NCBI GenBank assembly: GCA_013286985.1
Contig: JABDEQ010000032.1
Span: forward strand, 1-27,457
DNA from: Bacteroidota bacterium
Lineage (GTDB): Bacteria > Bacteroidota > Bacteroidia > Sphingobacteriales > Sphingobacteriaceae
Reading direction: 5' to 3'
DNA: 27,457 bases
Shown: positions 8,967-16,821 of the stretch, one piece after another
Numbering within the stretch: position 1 is the stretch's first letter
Layout of the letters: each line of letters begins with the position of its first letter
Notes under the pieces: generated by a model
What the model was told of the DNA's origin: nothing
Databases searched by the model: none
What the model saw: the letters and a program-made list of their open reading frames with translations, nothing else
Program-made: the position numbers and the translations under genes

Positions 8967-11732
8967 TTAAAAGATCGCTTGTACAGCTGTGTTGGCTGCA
9001 CTATCATATACCTTGATAAAAGTTATCTGAATGCCGGAATTCCAGTAATAACAGTTTACAGGGGATGCCGCCAGACTATCCGGATCAAATACATTTGGTA
9101 GTCCGTTCCCATTTGCGTTAACCGACGACGGCGCCGCTGTACCCAATAATGCGACGAAATAATATGGCTCTGCGGGTGTAAAGTTATCTGTTGAACGGAT
9201 CAGATTTACGGTCCTAACATTATTTTGGGTGGCGTGGCTGATCGTAACGATCCTGTATTTTTGGCTTAACGCTGCTTCGGTTGAAATTCCGTCATCGAGA
9301 TAAAGCTGATAGGACCTGTCCGGACCCGGATAAATATTGATCGTCAACGGATTTTGGGGCAGTTGCCCAACATATTGTTCGAGTTCGCGCATAGGCAAAA
9401 TAGCCCCTTCACGAACATAGATCGGAACGAGATCCAGGCCTGCATAGTAATTGGTAACCAAGGTTCCCCCGGTGACAGGCGGCTGAAGCGGATAACTATT
9501 GTCCATATAGGCATACCAATTACTGCCTGAAGGGAGATAAACGTTGCGGAGTGGAGTGGTTGGCGGATTCGCGGTTTCATGCTGTCCGGTAATCGGTGCA
9601 ATGAGCAGGTCACTGCCTAAAATAAACTGGTCGTCAAGATGATCGAAGACATTGATATCAGTTCCATCGGTTACAAACAAGGGCTTTACGATCGGAGTGC
9701 CGGTCTGCGTCCATTGATACATCGCGTCATAGAAAATCTGGAGCATCCTGTACCTGAGCTCGATGTATTTCCGGCAATTGGTCGGCACTGGCTCTCCATA
9801 GGCATATACTTCCTGGAATTGTTTTTGATATCCGTTATAATGATTCCGATACCAGGGAAGAAACGCGCCGATTTGCATCCACCTTGTAAAAAGTTCATAA
9901 TTGGTGATCGCACCGATGATCTGTCCATTAACGTATTGACTCGCCGATGTGGTGCCCGAAGTCGGGTCACTTAACACACCCATGGCAAAGCCACCGATGT
10001 CAGATCCGCTTATGGGTATTCCTGACAGGCTGATATTCAAAATTTCCGGAATATATATTTTTAAGAAGTTCCAGCTGGACGCGGAATCCCCGGTCCATAG
10101 GGCAGCATAGCGTTGCATACCGGCATATCCACCCCTGGTAATGATAAACGGCCTTTTTTCGGGCTTTAGCTTTTGCAATCCGGCATAGGTGGCCGCTACC
10201 AGGTTCAGGGCATATTGATTATGGCAAACTGCATGTGGGACATAGCCAATACCATTATTCACCTCCAGCGCGAGCGGAAAGGTACTGGGAGGTGCGTTGG
10301 CAATGGCGGGGTCGGTCATGTCTTGCCAAACCATATCCATACCTACCTGGTTAATCAGGTATGCATACTGTTCCCCCCATTTTTCACTGACATCTGTCCT
10401 CCCCAGATCCGGATAACTGCCTTGTGTACCCAACGGCGCTCCCACGGGCATATAGGGATTTTTACCGCTGTTATTTCCATAACTGACTGTACCGGAATAG
10501 AGTTCCGGATTTGGCCCCTCACCGGCCATCGTATTATAGATCAAACCATTAATAGCTAAAAGCGCATCGCGCTGAGTATAAGGAGTTTGTTCTCCATTTT
10601 CATCCAAGCCATCATTTCTAAGCATTGGCGTAATGTTGGTACTGCATTTGAAACCGATGGAATGCAGATAACTCATATACTGTGCCACATTAGGAAACTT
10701 GATATTACTGCTGGTAAAGGTGCGGTAGTTGTCCTGGAAATCTACATCGATATGTAAACCATCTATCGGTATTTTTGCAGAACGGTAAGAATTCGCAACC
10801 ACTGATAATACACTGCTGCTATAATAGCCGTAAGCACCCTGATGAAAACCAAAAATATACTTCGGCGGCATCGCCGACCGCCCGGTTAAGCTGGTATACT
10901 GATATAAAACGCCGGTCGTATCTGCGCCGAACATGAAGTAATAATCCATATCGCCATAAAGGGCGCCGAAATAATATTTCCCATACATATTCGAATAATC
11001 ACTCGAACCAAGGTTAAAATAGGATTGCGCAGGATTATCAAAGAAAATTCCGTAGGCATAAGGTGCACCCTGGTAATCATCCTGCGGAGCAGGGTTCACC
11101 TCAATTAATAAAGGGACGGAAAGATAAAGCGATTGCCTGGGATTTAAAGGCCCCGGAACAGATGGATTTGTAGTAGGTACGGGGCTGCTGCCGTAAGAAA
11201 AATTATCGTAATTAAAAAAGGACATGGTGGAATTATTCTTCAACAACGTTGGCCCCGCCTTTTCACCGAACCCGCAATATTTCGCATTTGCCGGGTAAAC
11301 CTTAAAATTGGCAACAACCTGCTGACCGGGGATATAGACTAAATTGTCACCGTCATAATCCTGGTTGATAAGTTGACCGTTCCTGTAAACCTTAACCAGA
11401 TAGGGCTGTAAAGCAACAACCAGCTGGATCTCACCGGTATCAATATGAAGCTCGTTATTTATTTTCTGAACGTTCAGATTAACATTCCCTAAATTTCTTG
11501 ATACTACCGCCGCGGATATTTCCTGCGTATAATTATAGTTGGGTGAAGGATTGAACCTTACCCGAAAGGTAAACGCAGACAAAAAAGAAAGTTGAATCTT
11601 CAGTGACGGGTCGCCCTGCAGGGTAAGTAAAAAAACGTTGTCGCTTTGTACATATCCACTAATATTTCCTATCGTGGTCCATCCCCCGGCATTCGGCGTG
11701 AACTCGTTTACTTTGACAAAATTATAATCCAT
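8967..11732 (-). CDS. GH31 enzyme, alpha-1,4-glucan lyase-like
   Basis: This 921-residue protein has the GH31 layout: an N-terminal beta-sandwich (1-~270), a (beta/alpha)8 barrel and C-terminal beta domains. The nucleophile segment reads MVWQDMTDPA (Asp471) and the acid/base segment WTGDSASS (Asp549). Ordinary alpha-glucosidases usually have WxDMNE at the nucleophile, whereas WQDMT is the form I know from algal alpha-1,4-glucan lyases. Further blocks match those lyases as I remember them: FNYDNFSY, AMPPKYIFGF, DVDFQDNYRTFT, TNITPMLRND, ITRGGYAG, SGSDIGGF. Lyases split alpha-1,4-glucans to 1,5-anhydrofructose; hydrolase or transglucosidase activity cannot be excluded. No signal peptide is present, so it should be cytoplasmic. 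The start lies 2 bases after the stop of the upstream lipoprotein gene, which indicates translational coupling. Confidence 0.85.
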   Translation of the reverse strand: MDYNFVKVNEFTPNAGGWTTIGNISGYVQSDNVFLLTLQGDPSLKIQLSFLSAFTFRVRFNPSPNYNYTQEISAAVVSRNLGNVNLNVQKINNELHIDTGEIQLVVALQPYLVKVYRNGQLINQDYDGDNLVYIPGQQVVANFKVYPANAKYCGFGEKAGPTLLKNNSTMSFFNYDNFSYGSSPVPTTNPSVPGPLNPRQSLYLSVPLLIEVNPAPQDDYQGAPYAYGIFFDNPAQSYFNLGSSDYSNMYGKYYFGALYGDMDYYFMFGADTTGVLYQYTSLTGRSAMPPKYIFGFHQGAYGYYSSSVLSVVANSYRSAKIPIDGLHIDVDFQDNYRTFTSSNIKFPNVAQYMSYLHSIGFKCSTNITPMLRNDGLDENGEQTPYTQRDALLAINGLIYNTMAGEGPNPELYSGTVSYGNNSGKNPYMPVGAPLGTQGSYPDLGRTDVSEKWGEQYAYLINQVGMDMVWQDMTDPAIANAPPSTFPLALEVNNGIGYVPHAVCHNQYALNLVAATYAGLQKLKPEKRPFIITRGGYAGMQRYAALWTGDSASSWNFLKIYIPEILNISLSGIPISGSDIGGFAMGVLSDPTSGTTSASQYVNGQIIGAITNYELFTRWMQIGAFLPWYRNHYNGYQKQFQEVYAYGEPVPTNCRKYIELRYRMLQIFYDAMYQWTQTGTPIVKPLFVTDGTDINVFDHLDDQFILGSDLLIAPITGQHETANPPTTPLRNVYLPSGSNWYAYMDNSYPLQPPVTGGTLVTNYYAGLDLVPIYVREGAILPMRELEQYVGQLPQNPLTINIYPGPDRSYQLYLDDGISTEAALSQKYRIVTISHATQNNVRTVNLIRSTDNFTPAEPYYFVALLGTAAPSSVNANGNGLPNVFDPDSLAASPVNCYYWNSGIQITFIKVYDSAANTAVQAIF

Positions 11733-11734
11733 CG

Positions 11735-13342
11735 TTACTTGCTTGAAAGTGGTTTATTGTTCTTCGCGATAATCGTTTGTTTTTTATACTGGGCCTTCTG
11801 CTGCAAAAGCCATTCAAAATCTGCAGCCCCGGGAGGACCAAAAACTGGTTTCCTTTTGCCTTTTTCAAAAGTATCCCGCAGGGCGATACTGCCCGAATGA
11901 TGGCAACCCATGCAGCCCTCCGTTCCAAAAATCAGCCTGTGCGTGTCCGGGGTATCTGTCTTTTTAGGCCCCCCTTCGATCTGATAATAGGCTTGCTCGT
12001 TAGCTATTAATTTATTGTAATCCGGCCGCGTGGTATCATCGCCGACCACAGTAGCGCCCTGGAAGTAAGTTTCCATGACCATATTCGTCAGGTAAGTAGG
12101 CACCGGCTTACCTCCGGATTTATTGGTCACCGCATCAGGAAGCACATATTTAACGTTGTTATAAGGATATGGCGGAGAAGAAGGGTCGGTGGGCCATTGG
12201 GTGCCAATAAGCTCATAATATTGCCAAAAGGATTTTTTCTCTTTTAATAGTCCCTGTACGCTCCTGTTTAATTCCTGTACAGCAACGGGTATTGGTAAAA
12301 CCCGTTGTATCTGGTTTCTTTTAAAAGGCTTGGTCGTATCCGGCAGGAGATTCACAGGACAGGTGCTGCAGTCAGGATTGTAAAAGGAAGGCGTTAATCT
12401 CCTTCCATGAATAAAGTCGAGTTCATTCGTCTCCAAATTGTCCACCTGTTCAAACGTCGCCCAGATCCATTGCGGGGAAGATTTTGTTTTAATCCCGATG
12501 TGCATTCCAACGAGGCCCACCGTCTCCTTTTTAAATGTTCCGTTTTTCTCATAAACATAAGCGGTCTTTGTAAAATACCGCTCCGGAAAGTCTTTGCCGG
12601 GCACGATGACTTTCCATGCAAATTTCAGCTCTATAGTCCCCGCTCGTTCCCGGTCCCCAACGGGAAAGAATACTTTATTATGTTTTTTTGGATCACTGAA
12701 AGCAATCTGACCGTCCAGGTTATACAATTCATTTTTTTCAATATACGTTACATCTATTTTGTTCATCCTGATTTCATAACGCACCATGTTGCCGTTTTGA
12801 TCCCAGATCGGAGCGGTAAACGCCTGGTTGATTTCATCGGCCTGGTCCCTTGGAATCCGCCCTTTGCCATTTCTTTTCCATCTGGCATTTTTAAAAATTG
12901 AAAATTTACTGGTCCTGAATAGAATGTCTTCATGGCCTCTCTCTTTAATTTTGCCCCTGAATTCATCAGGAACCTGGGTTTTACTGCCCCAGGGCAGCGG
13001 CGCGCTTCCGTCGTCTTTAAATATTTCAAAACTTTCTTTCCAGCTTTCCCATGCCCGGTCACCCTTATCCGATATGTCGGGCATGGCATGCCCCTTGTCG
13101 TCTACCGGCCAGTTTAAGGAAATAAAAAGTTGCCAGGAAAGAATGTCGAATATGCGCTGCGCTTCCGGAAGCTTTTTTTCAGACAATAATTTCCGTTCGA
13201 GCACCGTGTCCACATCGTAGGGACTGCTGGCGCTGAGTTGTTTCGGAAAATTTAAATAATCGTTATTCCCGTTTTGATTACAGGAAATAATGCAAATGAC
13301 GGCCAGGAATAAAGCCAGGAAGGAAAAAATGATAAGTTTCAT
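11735..13342 (-). CDS. Lipoprotein with one c-type haem motif
   Basis: The 535-residue protein has a lipoprotein signal (hydrophobic residues 3-20, then Cys21 in IISC-NQN). Near the C-terminus lies CMGCH (residues 477-481), a c-type haem attachment motif, followed by a short AADFEWLLQQKAQ tail. It thus looks like an envelope-anchored mono-haem protein of a large cytochrome-c-like family whose catalytic role is unknown to me. The long middle region (60-460) is soluble, rich in Trp and Pro, with no other recognised motif. It is the first gene of the minus-strand operon and abuts the GH31 gene with only 2 bases between them. An extracytoplasmic redox protein beside a cytoplasmic alpha-glucan enzyme is an odd pair; oxidation of a sugar product is one possible link. 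Confidence 0.7.
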   Translation of the reverse strand: MKLIIFSFLALFLAVICIISCNQNGNNDYLNFPKQLSASSPYDVDTVLERKLLSEKKLPEAQRIFDILSWQLFISLNWPVDDKGHAMPDISDKGDRAWESWKESFEIFKDDGSAPLPWGSKTQVPDEFRGKIKERGHEDILFRTSKFSIFKNARWKRNGKGRIPRDQADEINQAFTAPIWDQNGNMVRYEIRMNKIDVTYIEKNELYNLDGQIAFSDPKKHNKVFFPVGDRERAGTIELKFAWKVIVPGKDFPERYFTKTAYVYEKNGTFKKETVGLVGMHIGIKTKSSPQWIWATFEQVDNLETNELDFIHGRRLTPSFYNPDCSTCPVNLLPDTTKPFKRNQIQRVLPIPVAVQELNRSVQGLLKEKKSFWQYYELIGTQWPTDPSSPPYPYNNVKYVLPDAVTNKSGGKPVPTYLTNMVMETYFQGATVVGDDTTRPDYNKLIANEQAYYQIEGGPKKTDTPDTHRLIFGTEGCMGCHHSGSIALRDTFEKGKRKPVFGPPGAADFEWLLQQKAQYKKQTIIAKNNKPLSSK

Positions 13343-14061
13343 ACAAGGTAAGGTTTAGCGTATTTATTAATTTATCACATAATTATCAAGTTTTAGTAAA
13401 GTCAATTTACAAGCATTTCATCGTCCAGCGGCTACTTTCCGGAAAACGGCGCCCTTGTAAAACCAAAAAAGAAAAGTTGCTGCTTAATTCAATCCCCATG
13501 GCGGGAACTGCTGAATAAAAAAAGAGAATGTTCAAGATGTCAAAAGGTAACCTGTATTCCTCAAATACGAAAAGTGTACTTATCGGGTCTTTGAGAGCTG
13601 CAAAATGAATATTTTTTAAATAAAAGATATTTTTTTTAAAAACTTCATAATTAGCTAATTAGCATCCTTATATATTCTTTTATACCAATAAATATAGGAA
13701 TAAATAAATCGGAAAATCAACAGGAATTGCGGATTACAGAATTTAAATATTGTTTATTATCTGACCCGGAATTCTCTTATAACTCGTTCAAAAATTATAG
13801 CCGAGCATGCGATATCCAACACCTGTCTCCATGCTCAATATTGACTTATCTGTAAATCTTAATCAAAATAATTTTTGATCTCCATTAAACAATTTTTCGG
13901 ATGCTGTATGCGCCACATTCAGCCTAATGATCCTATAATTTTTTTTAATAAAACGGATTAAGATCTGGTCCAAAAGGCGTAGAACCTGATGGCGATTTTT
14001 TTCACTACTGCTATGTCACAGTTCTTTTCCATGCCGTTGCCTTCGGCCCGCGCTTTCCGCT
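13343..14061. other. AT-rich intergenic region ending in a GC-rich edge
   Basis: About 600 bases are very AT-rich, with homopolymer runs, and hold no believable gene; the promoter of the GH31 operon should lie in the first 150 bases but no clear TAnnTTTG box was found. From about 14030 the composition switches to GC-rich sequence that continues beyond the group II intron at 15936. The switch may mark the left edge of the accessory element. Confidence 0.5.
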
Positions 14062-14146
14062 GTGTGTGCCGTGAATCGATCGACGGTTGTAAGAAGATCG
14101 AATGCTGTGTAAAAGATGATAGTAGGCCTATCACTGTCGCTGTGCA

Positions 14147-14154
14147 AGCGGAGG
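14147..14154 (+). other. EBS1 candidate of the group II intron
   Basis: AGCGGAGG is complementary to the eight bases directly before the intron (TTTCCGCT, 14054-14061). Placing the exon end at 14061 rather than 14063 gives the best pairing. Seen in the sequence; the role is inferred from group II target recognition. Confidence 0.5.
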
Positions 14155-14590
14155 CAGTAAACCACCTCCCGGTGCTAGTTGAGTAATTGACTGGTATTGA
14201 ACGGAAGGAGGAAAAGGTTCCGATAGAGGGATCAGGTGGGAGTAAGAGAGATGAATGCAAATGAACTGCTGATGAGGCGACGAGAAAGCATTACCCATTG
14301 TCAAAAGCTGGTGAAGTAGCGCACCGGTGAAAGATTATAGCAGAAGCTTGCAGACTGGCTATAAGGCAATCGTTGCATAGGCGGCATGACTCTTACTCAG
14401 GCTTTTATATGGAACACGGGAGATCCGAACCATATGTTAAGCGAAAAGGCACAAGTACGTACTGCGAGGCCGAAATAGCGAAGCTGGAACGGAAGTCGGA
14501 TGATGCCGTAGTAGTGATAAAGTACTTGTAATGAGTATGGAGCGAAGGGCATCAGTCATACCGTCAAAGGTATTTTAACAACTTTGAAAG

Positions 14591-14598
14591 AAGGAGGA
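14591..14598 (+). promoter_or_regulatory. Strong Shine-Dalgarno site of the maturase gene
   Basis: AAGGAGGA lies 5 bases before the GTG at 14604 and fixes that start. Such a full Shine-Dalgarno match is unusual among the other genes here, which have AT-rich leaders, and agrees with a foreign origin of the intron. Confidence 0.7.
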
Positions 14599-14603
14599 TT
14601 AAA

Positions 14604-15842
14604 GTGTTTGAGACAACATCGAAAGGTATACCCATCACTAAAGAAATGGTGAAGGCGGCGTACCGCAAAGTAAGGAAGAATCAGGGTTCGGCAGGAGTTG
14701 ATGAGGAAAGTCTGGAGGAATTCCAGGCTGACGAGCTCAACAACCTGTACAAACTGTGGAACAGGATGAGTTCAGGGAGTTATTTTCCGAAGCCTGTACG
14801 TTCGGTAGCTATACCGAAAGCAGGTGGGAAAAAGCGTGAACTGGGTATCCCTACGGTGAGCGACCGGATCGCCCAACAGGTGGTAAAGGATTACCTTGAG
14901 CCAAGGCTGGAGATGGAGTTTATGAGGGAATCTTATGGGTATCGCCCGTTGAAAAGTGCTCATGATGCTATAGAGGCAGTACGCGGGCATGTAAAACATT
15001 ACATGTGGGTGCTGGATATGGACATTAAGAGTTTCTTTGATGAGGTAGACCACGAACTACTTATGAAAACCGTTGAGCGGCATGTGCCTGAAGCCTGGGT
15101 TAAGGTTTACATCCGTAGGTGGCTGGCAAGTCCGGCCCAACATTCAGATGGTACACTGATTCTCAAAGAAGGCCGTGGCACTCCGCAAGGCGGTGTGATC
15201 AGTCCGTTGCTGGCCAATCTGTTTCTGCATTACGTTCTGGACAAATGGCTAAATAAATATTATCCGATGCTGGCTTTTGTACGCTATGCAGACGATATAA
15301 TAGTTCACTGCCGTACGGAAGATGAAGCACGTGAGGTTCTTCATGCAATCCGTATAAGATTGAAGGAATGTAAACTACGTCTGAACGAGGAGAAAACGAA
15401 GATCGTATACTGTCAGGATTACCGGAGGCCTAAGCGTAAAGACTATGCGAAGAAGTTCGATTTCCTGGGGTTCACGTTCCAGCCACGTTCAGCGGAGTCG
15501 AAACGCGGAGGACGTTACCTGGCCTATTATCCAGCGATTAGCAGAAAATCGGAAAGCCGGATTATGCAAAGCTGGCAGCAAGTGGACTGGCACCGTCGAA
15601 ACCTCAGCTTGTACGATATAGCAGCAGAAGTGAACGTTCAAATGAGGGGTATCTTTCAATATTATGGAAAGGTAAACCTGATTAGTTTGGGACGCATTGC
15701 TATGCACTTAGGCTTTCGCCTTGCCAAATGGGCTTTGAAGAAGTATAAGCGACTTAAGGGACATTTCAGTAGGGCATATCGGTGGATAGGAACGTTGAAA
15801 ATAAGCTATCCAAACCTGTTCTATCACTGGTCGTTCTACTAA
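14604..15842 (+). CDS. ltrA: Group II intron reverse transcriptase/maturase
   Basis: The 412-residue protein has the full reverse transcriptase fingers-palm: YRKVRKNQGSAGVD (20-33), PKAGGKKRELGIPTVSDRI (71-89), ESYGYRP (109-115), DMDIKSFFD (138-146), RGTPQGGVISP (191-201) and the catalytic YADD (228-231). A maturase X (thumb) region follows from about 300. There is no C-terminal HNH endonuclease, so the protein belongs to the endonuclease-less maturases, which often use nascent strands at replication forks as primers. It helps the intron RNA fold and splice and copies it into new DNA sites. The GTG start is set by the strong AAGGAGGA site. The reading frame is undisturbed. Confidence 0.95.
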   Translation: MFETTSKGIPITKEMVKAAYRKVRKNQGSAGVDEESLEEFQADELNNLYKLWNRMSSGSYFPKPVRSVAIPKAGGKKRELGIPTVSDRIAQQVVKDYLEPRLEMEFMRESYGYRPLKSAHDAIEAVRGHVKHYMWVLDMDIKSFFDEVDHELLMKTVERHVPEAWVKVYIRRWLASPAQHSDGTLILKEGRGTPQGGVISPLLANLFLHYVLDKWLNKYYPMLAFVRYADDIIVHCRTEDEAREVLHAIRIRLKECKLRLNEEKTKIVYCQDYRRPKRKDYAKKFDFLGFTFQPRSAESKRGGRYLAYYPAISRKSESRIMQSWQQVDWHRRNLSLYDIAAEVNVQMRGIFQYYGKVNLISLGRIAMHLGFRLAKWALKKYKRLKGHFSRAYRWIGTLKISYPNLFYHWSFY

Positions 15843-15862
15843 GTAATTCATGTGTATGACAG

Positions 15863-15896
15863 GAGCCGTATGATAGGAGACTATCACGTACGGTTC
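15863..15896 (+). ncRNA. Group II intron domain V (catalytic hairpin)
   Basis: This 34-nt hairpin has a lower stem GAGCCGTA/TACGGTTC, a two-base CG bulge, an upper stem TGATAG/CTATCA and a GAGA (GNRA) tetraloop. The AGC catalytic triad lies at 15864-15866. Length, bulge and loop match the group II domain V consensus. Domain VI follows at about 15902-15935 with stems AGGC/GCCT and GGGC/GCCC; A15929, seven bases from the 3' end, is the likely branch point. Confidence 0.9.
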
Positions 15897-15985
15897 TGTG
15901 AGAGGCTTGGGCTGAAATGCCCTTGCCTACTCGACATCTGCTGCGCAGGATGCCGCTGCAATCGGCTAACGGATGCCTTCGCACA

Positions 15986-16067
15986 CGGTTAAAACTGTAC
16001 CAGGCCCGCCACCCGGCGGGTGCCTCGCCCGGCAACGGTAGCCGGGAGGGCAGTACAGTTTTAACCG
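15986..16067. repeat. 15-bp perfect inverted repeat enclosing two GC-rich hairpins
   Basis: CGGTTAAAACTGTAC (15986-16000) pairs perfectly with GTACAGTTTTAACCG (16053-16067). The 52 bases between hold two further stems, CCCGCC/GGCGGG (16005-16020) and CCCGGC/GCCGGG (16028-16046), so a single strand could fold into a three-way structure. No protein family was recognised in frames crossing it. Possible roles are an origin, a transfer or recombination site, or a structured RNA; none is shown. Confidence 0.8.
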
Positions 16068-16140
16068 CCCCCCTCAAAAGAAAGAAAATCCCAACCCCCA
16101 ACGCTCTTTTTTACAGCGGCCTTTTTCCTGTTAATTAGTT

Positions 16141-16304
16141 TTCATTTGACCTTTGCTTGAGGCAAATTTACCCCTCTTCTGCGGGCAAGGCCATGTAAAT
16201 GCCGCTTAAAAAAATCTCCACCCTACGGGTAGTATTTTTTTGCGTCAGCCTTGCTCCGCTCTCCCCACGCGCAAGTTTTTTGCCTCTATCAAAGGCCAAA
16301 TGAG
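16141..16304. repeat. 26-nt imperfect inverted repeat upstream of ssb
   Basis: The arms 16141-16166 and 16279-16304 are reverse complements at 22 of 26 positions; shared blocks are TCATTTG, CCTTTG and GAGGCAAA. The 112 bases between contain a short hairpin and T runs. It lies 57 bases before the ssb gene at the head of the accessory operon, a typical place for an origin or transfer site or for a regulator binding region. Confidence 0.65.
16220..16241 (+). terminator. Short hairpin with T run inside the leader of the ssb operon
   Basis: ACCC-TAC-GGGT (16220-16230) is followed by AGTA and a run of seven T residues. It may end transcription arriving from the intron side or act as an attenuator for the ssb operon. 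The stem is only 4 bp. Confidence 0.3.
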
Positions 16305-16361
16305 GCATGTGCCGAAATGGACTGGCGAAAAACAAAAAAATCATAAAAAAAATAAAAAATT

Positions 16362-16775
16362 ATGGAAATCACAGGAAGAATGGTAGCGAACGCAAAAGTA
16401 AGGACTACCCCAACGGACAAAAAAGTAACAGGCTTCACCATCGCCATTAACCACAGCTACAAACCCAAAGACAAAGACAGGGTACAAATCACCACCTACG
16501 TGGATTGCTCTTACTGGCGCAATCCCGGTATTGCCGAATACCTGCTTAAAGGTACAGTAGTGGAACTTTCCGGGCGCATGGAAGCCGGGGCGTACATCAA
16601 CAAAGACGGCAAAGCCGTAGGTACGCTGAACTTTCACACCGAAAACATCAAACTGCTTGGCGGTTCCACAGGCGCACCCGCACAAAAGGAAGCGGAAAAA
16701 GCAACAGCCAAAGCCGGAAAAAGGCAGACCGCTAACGCAGGTAGCGCACCCGACGAAGACGACCTGCCATTTTAA
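16362..16775 (+). CDS. ssb: Single-stranded DNA-binding protein
   Basis: The 137-residue protein starts MEITGRMVANAKVRT and keeps the OB-fold pattern of bacterial SSB (strand KVTGFTIAINHSY, then ITTYVDCSYWRN, and VVELSGRMEAGAYINKDG). The tail (about 105-137) is Lys/Ala-rich and ends in the acidic tip DEDDLPF, which recruits replication and repair partners. This is a small, element-type SSB. As first gene of the accessory operon it likely protects single strands during transfer or replication of the element. The ATG is preceded by an A/T-rich leader usual for Bacteroidetes. Confidence 0.9.
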   Translation: MEITGRMVANAKVRTTPTDKKVTGFTIAINHSYKPKDKDRVQITTYVDCSYWRNPGIAEYLLKGTVVELSGRMEAGAYINKDGKAVGTLNFHTENIKLLGGSTGAPAQKEAEKATAKAGKRQTANAGSAPDEDDLPF

Positions 16776-16821
16776 TCCATCCCCAAAACTTAAATAACTC
16801 ATTTCTTAAAAAATTAAAAAA

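Larger units (their letters stand above)
14062..15935 (+). mobile_element. Complete group II intron with maturase gene
   Basis: The 5' end matches the group II consensus GTGYG (GTGTG at 14062; 14064 is an alternative). The 3' end carries a canonical 34-nt domain V (15863-15896) and a domain VI ending CTACTCGAC at 15935, an AY ending like that of other bacterial introns. A GTG-started maturase lies in domain IV (14604-15842). Exon binding supports the 5' boundary: EBS1 candidate AGCGGAGG (14147-14154) pairs with the last eight exon bases TTTCCGCT (14054-14061), six Watson-Crick pairs plus two G-T. Total length is about 1874 bases. All parts needed for splicing and retrohoming appear intact, so it may be active. 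It is inserted in the same direction as the accessory operon. Confidence 0.9.

Noticed and set aside
12407..12901. A 164-codon plus-strand frame opposite the haem lipoprotein gene
   Set aside because: It is antisense to a gene with a clear lipoprotein signal and CxxCH motif, has no domain and no ribosome binding site.
13958..14260. Minus-strand frame ending AVVKKIAIRFYAFW, resembling the end of an IS110-type transposase
   Set aside because: The frame runs into the group II intron, and after joining the exons at 14061/15936 it meets a stop at once. The resemblance is too short to support.
15766..16101. Minus-strand frame across the intron end and the GC-rich inverted repeat
   Set aside because: It crosses intron domains V and VI and palindromes; its residues follow from the repeat structure rather than from a protein family.
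16341..16802. A 153-codon minus-strand frame opposite ssb
   Set aside because: It mirrors a clear SSB gene; the Cys/Gly/Phe-rich composition is typical of antisense translation.
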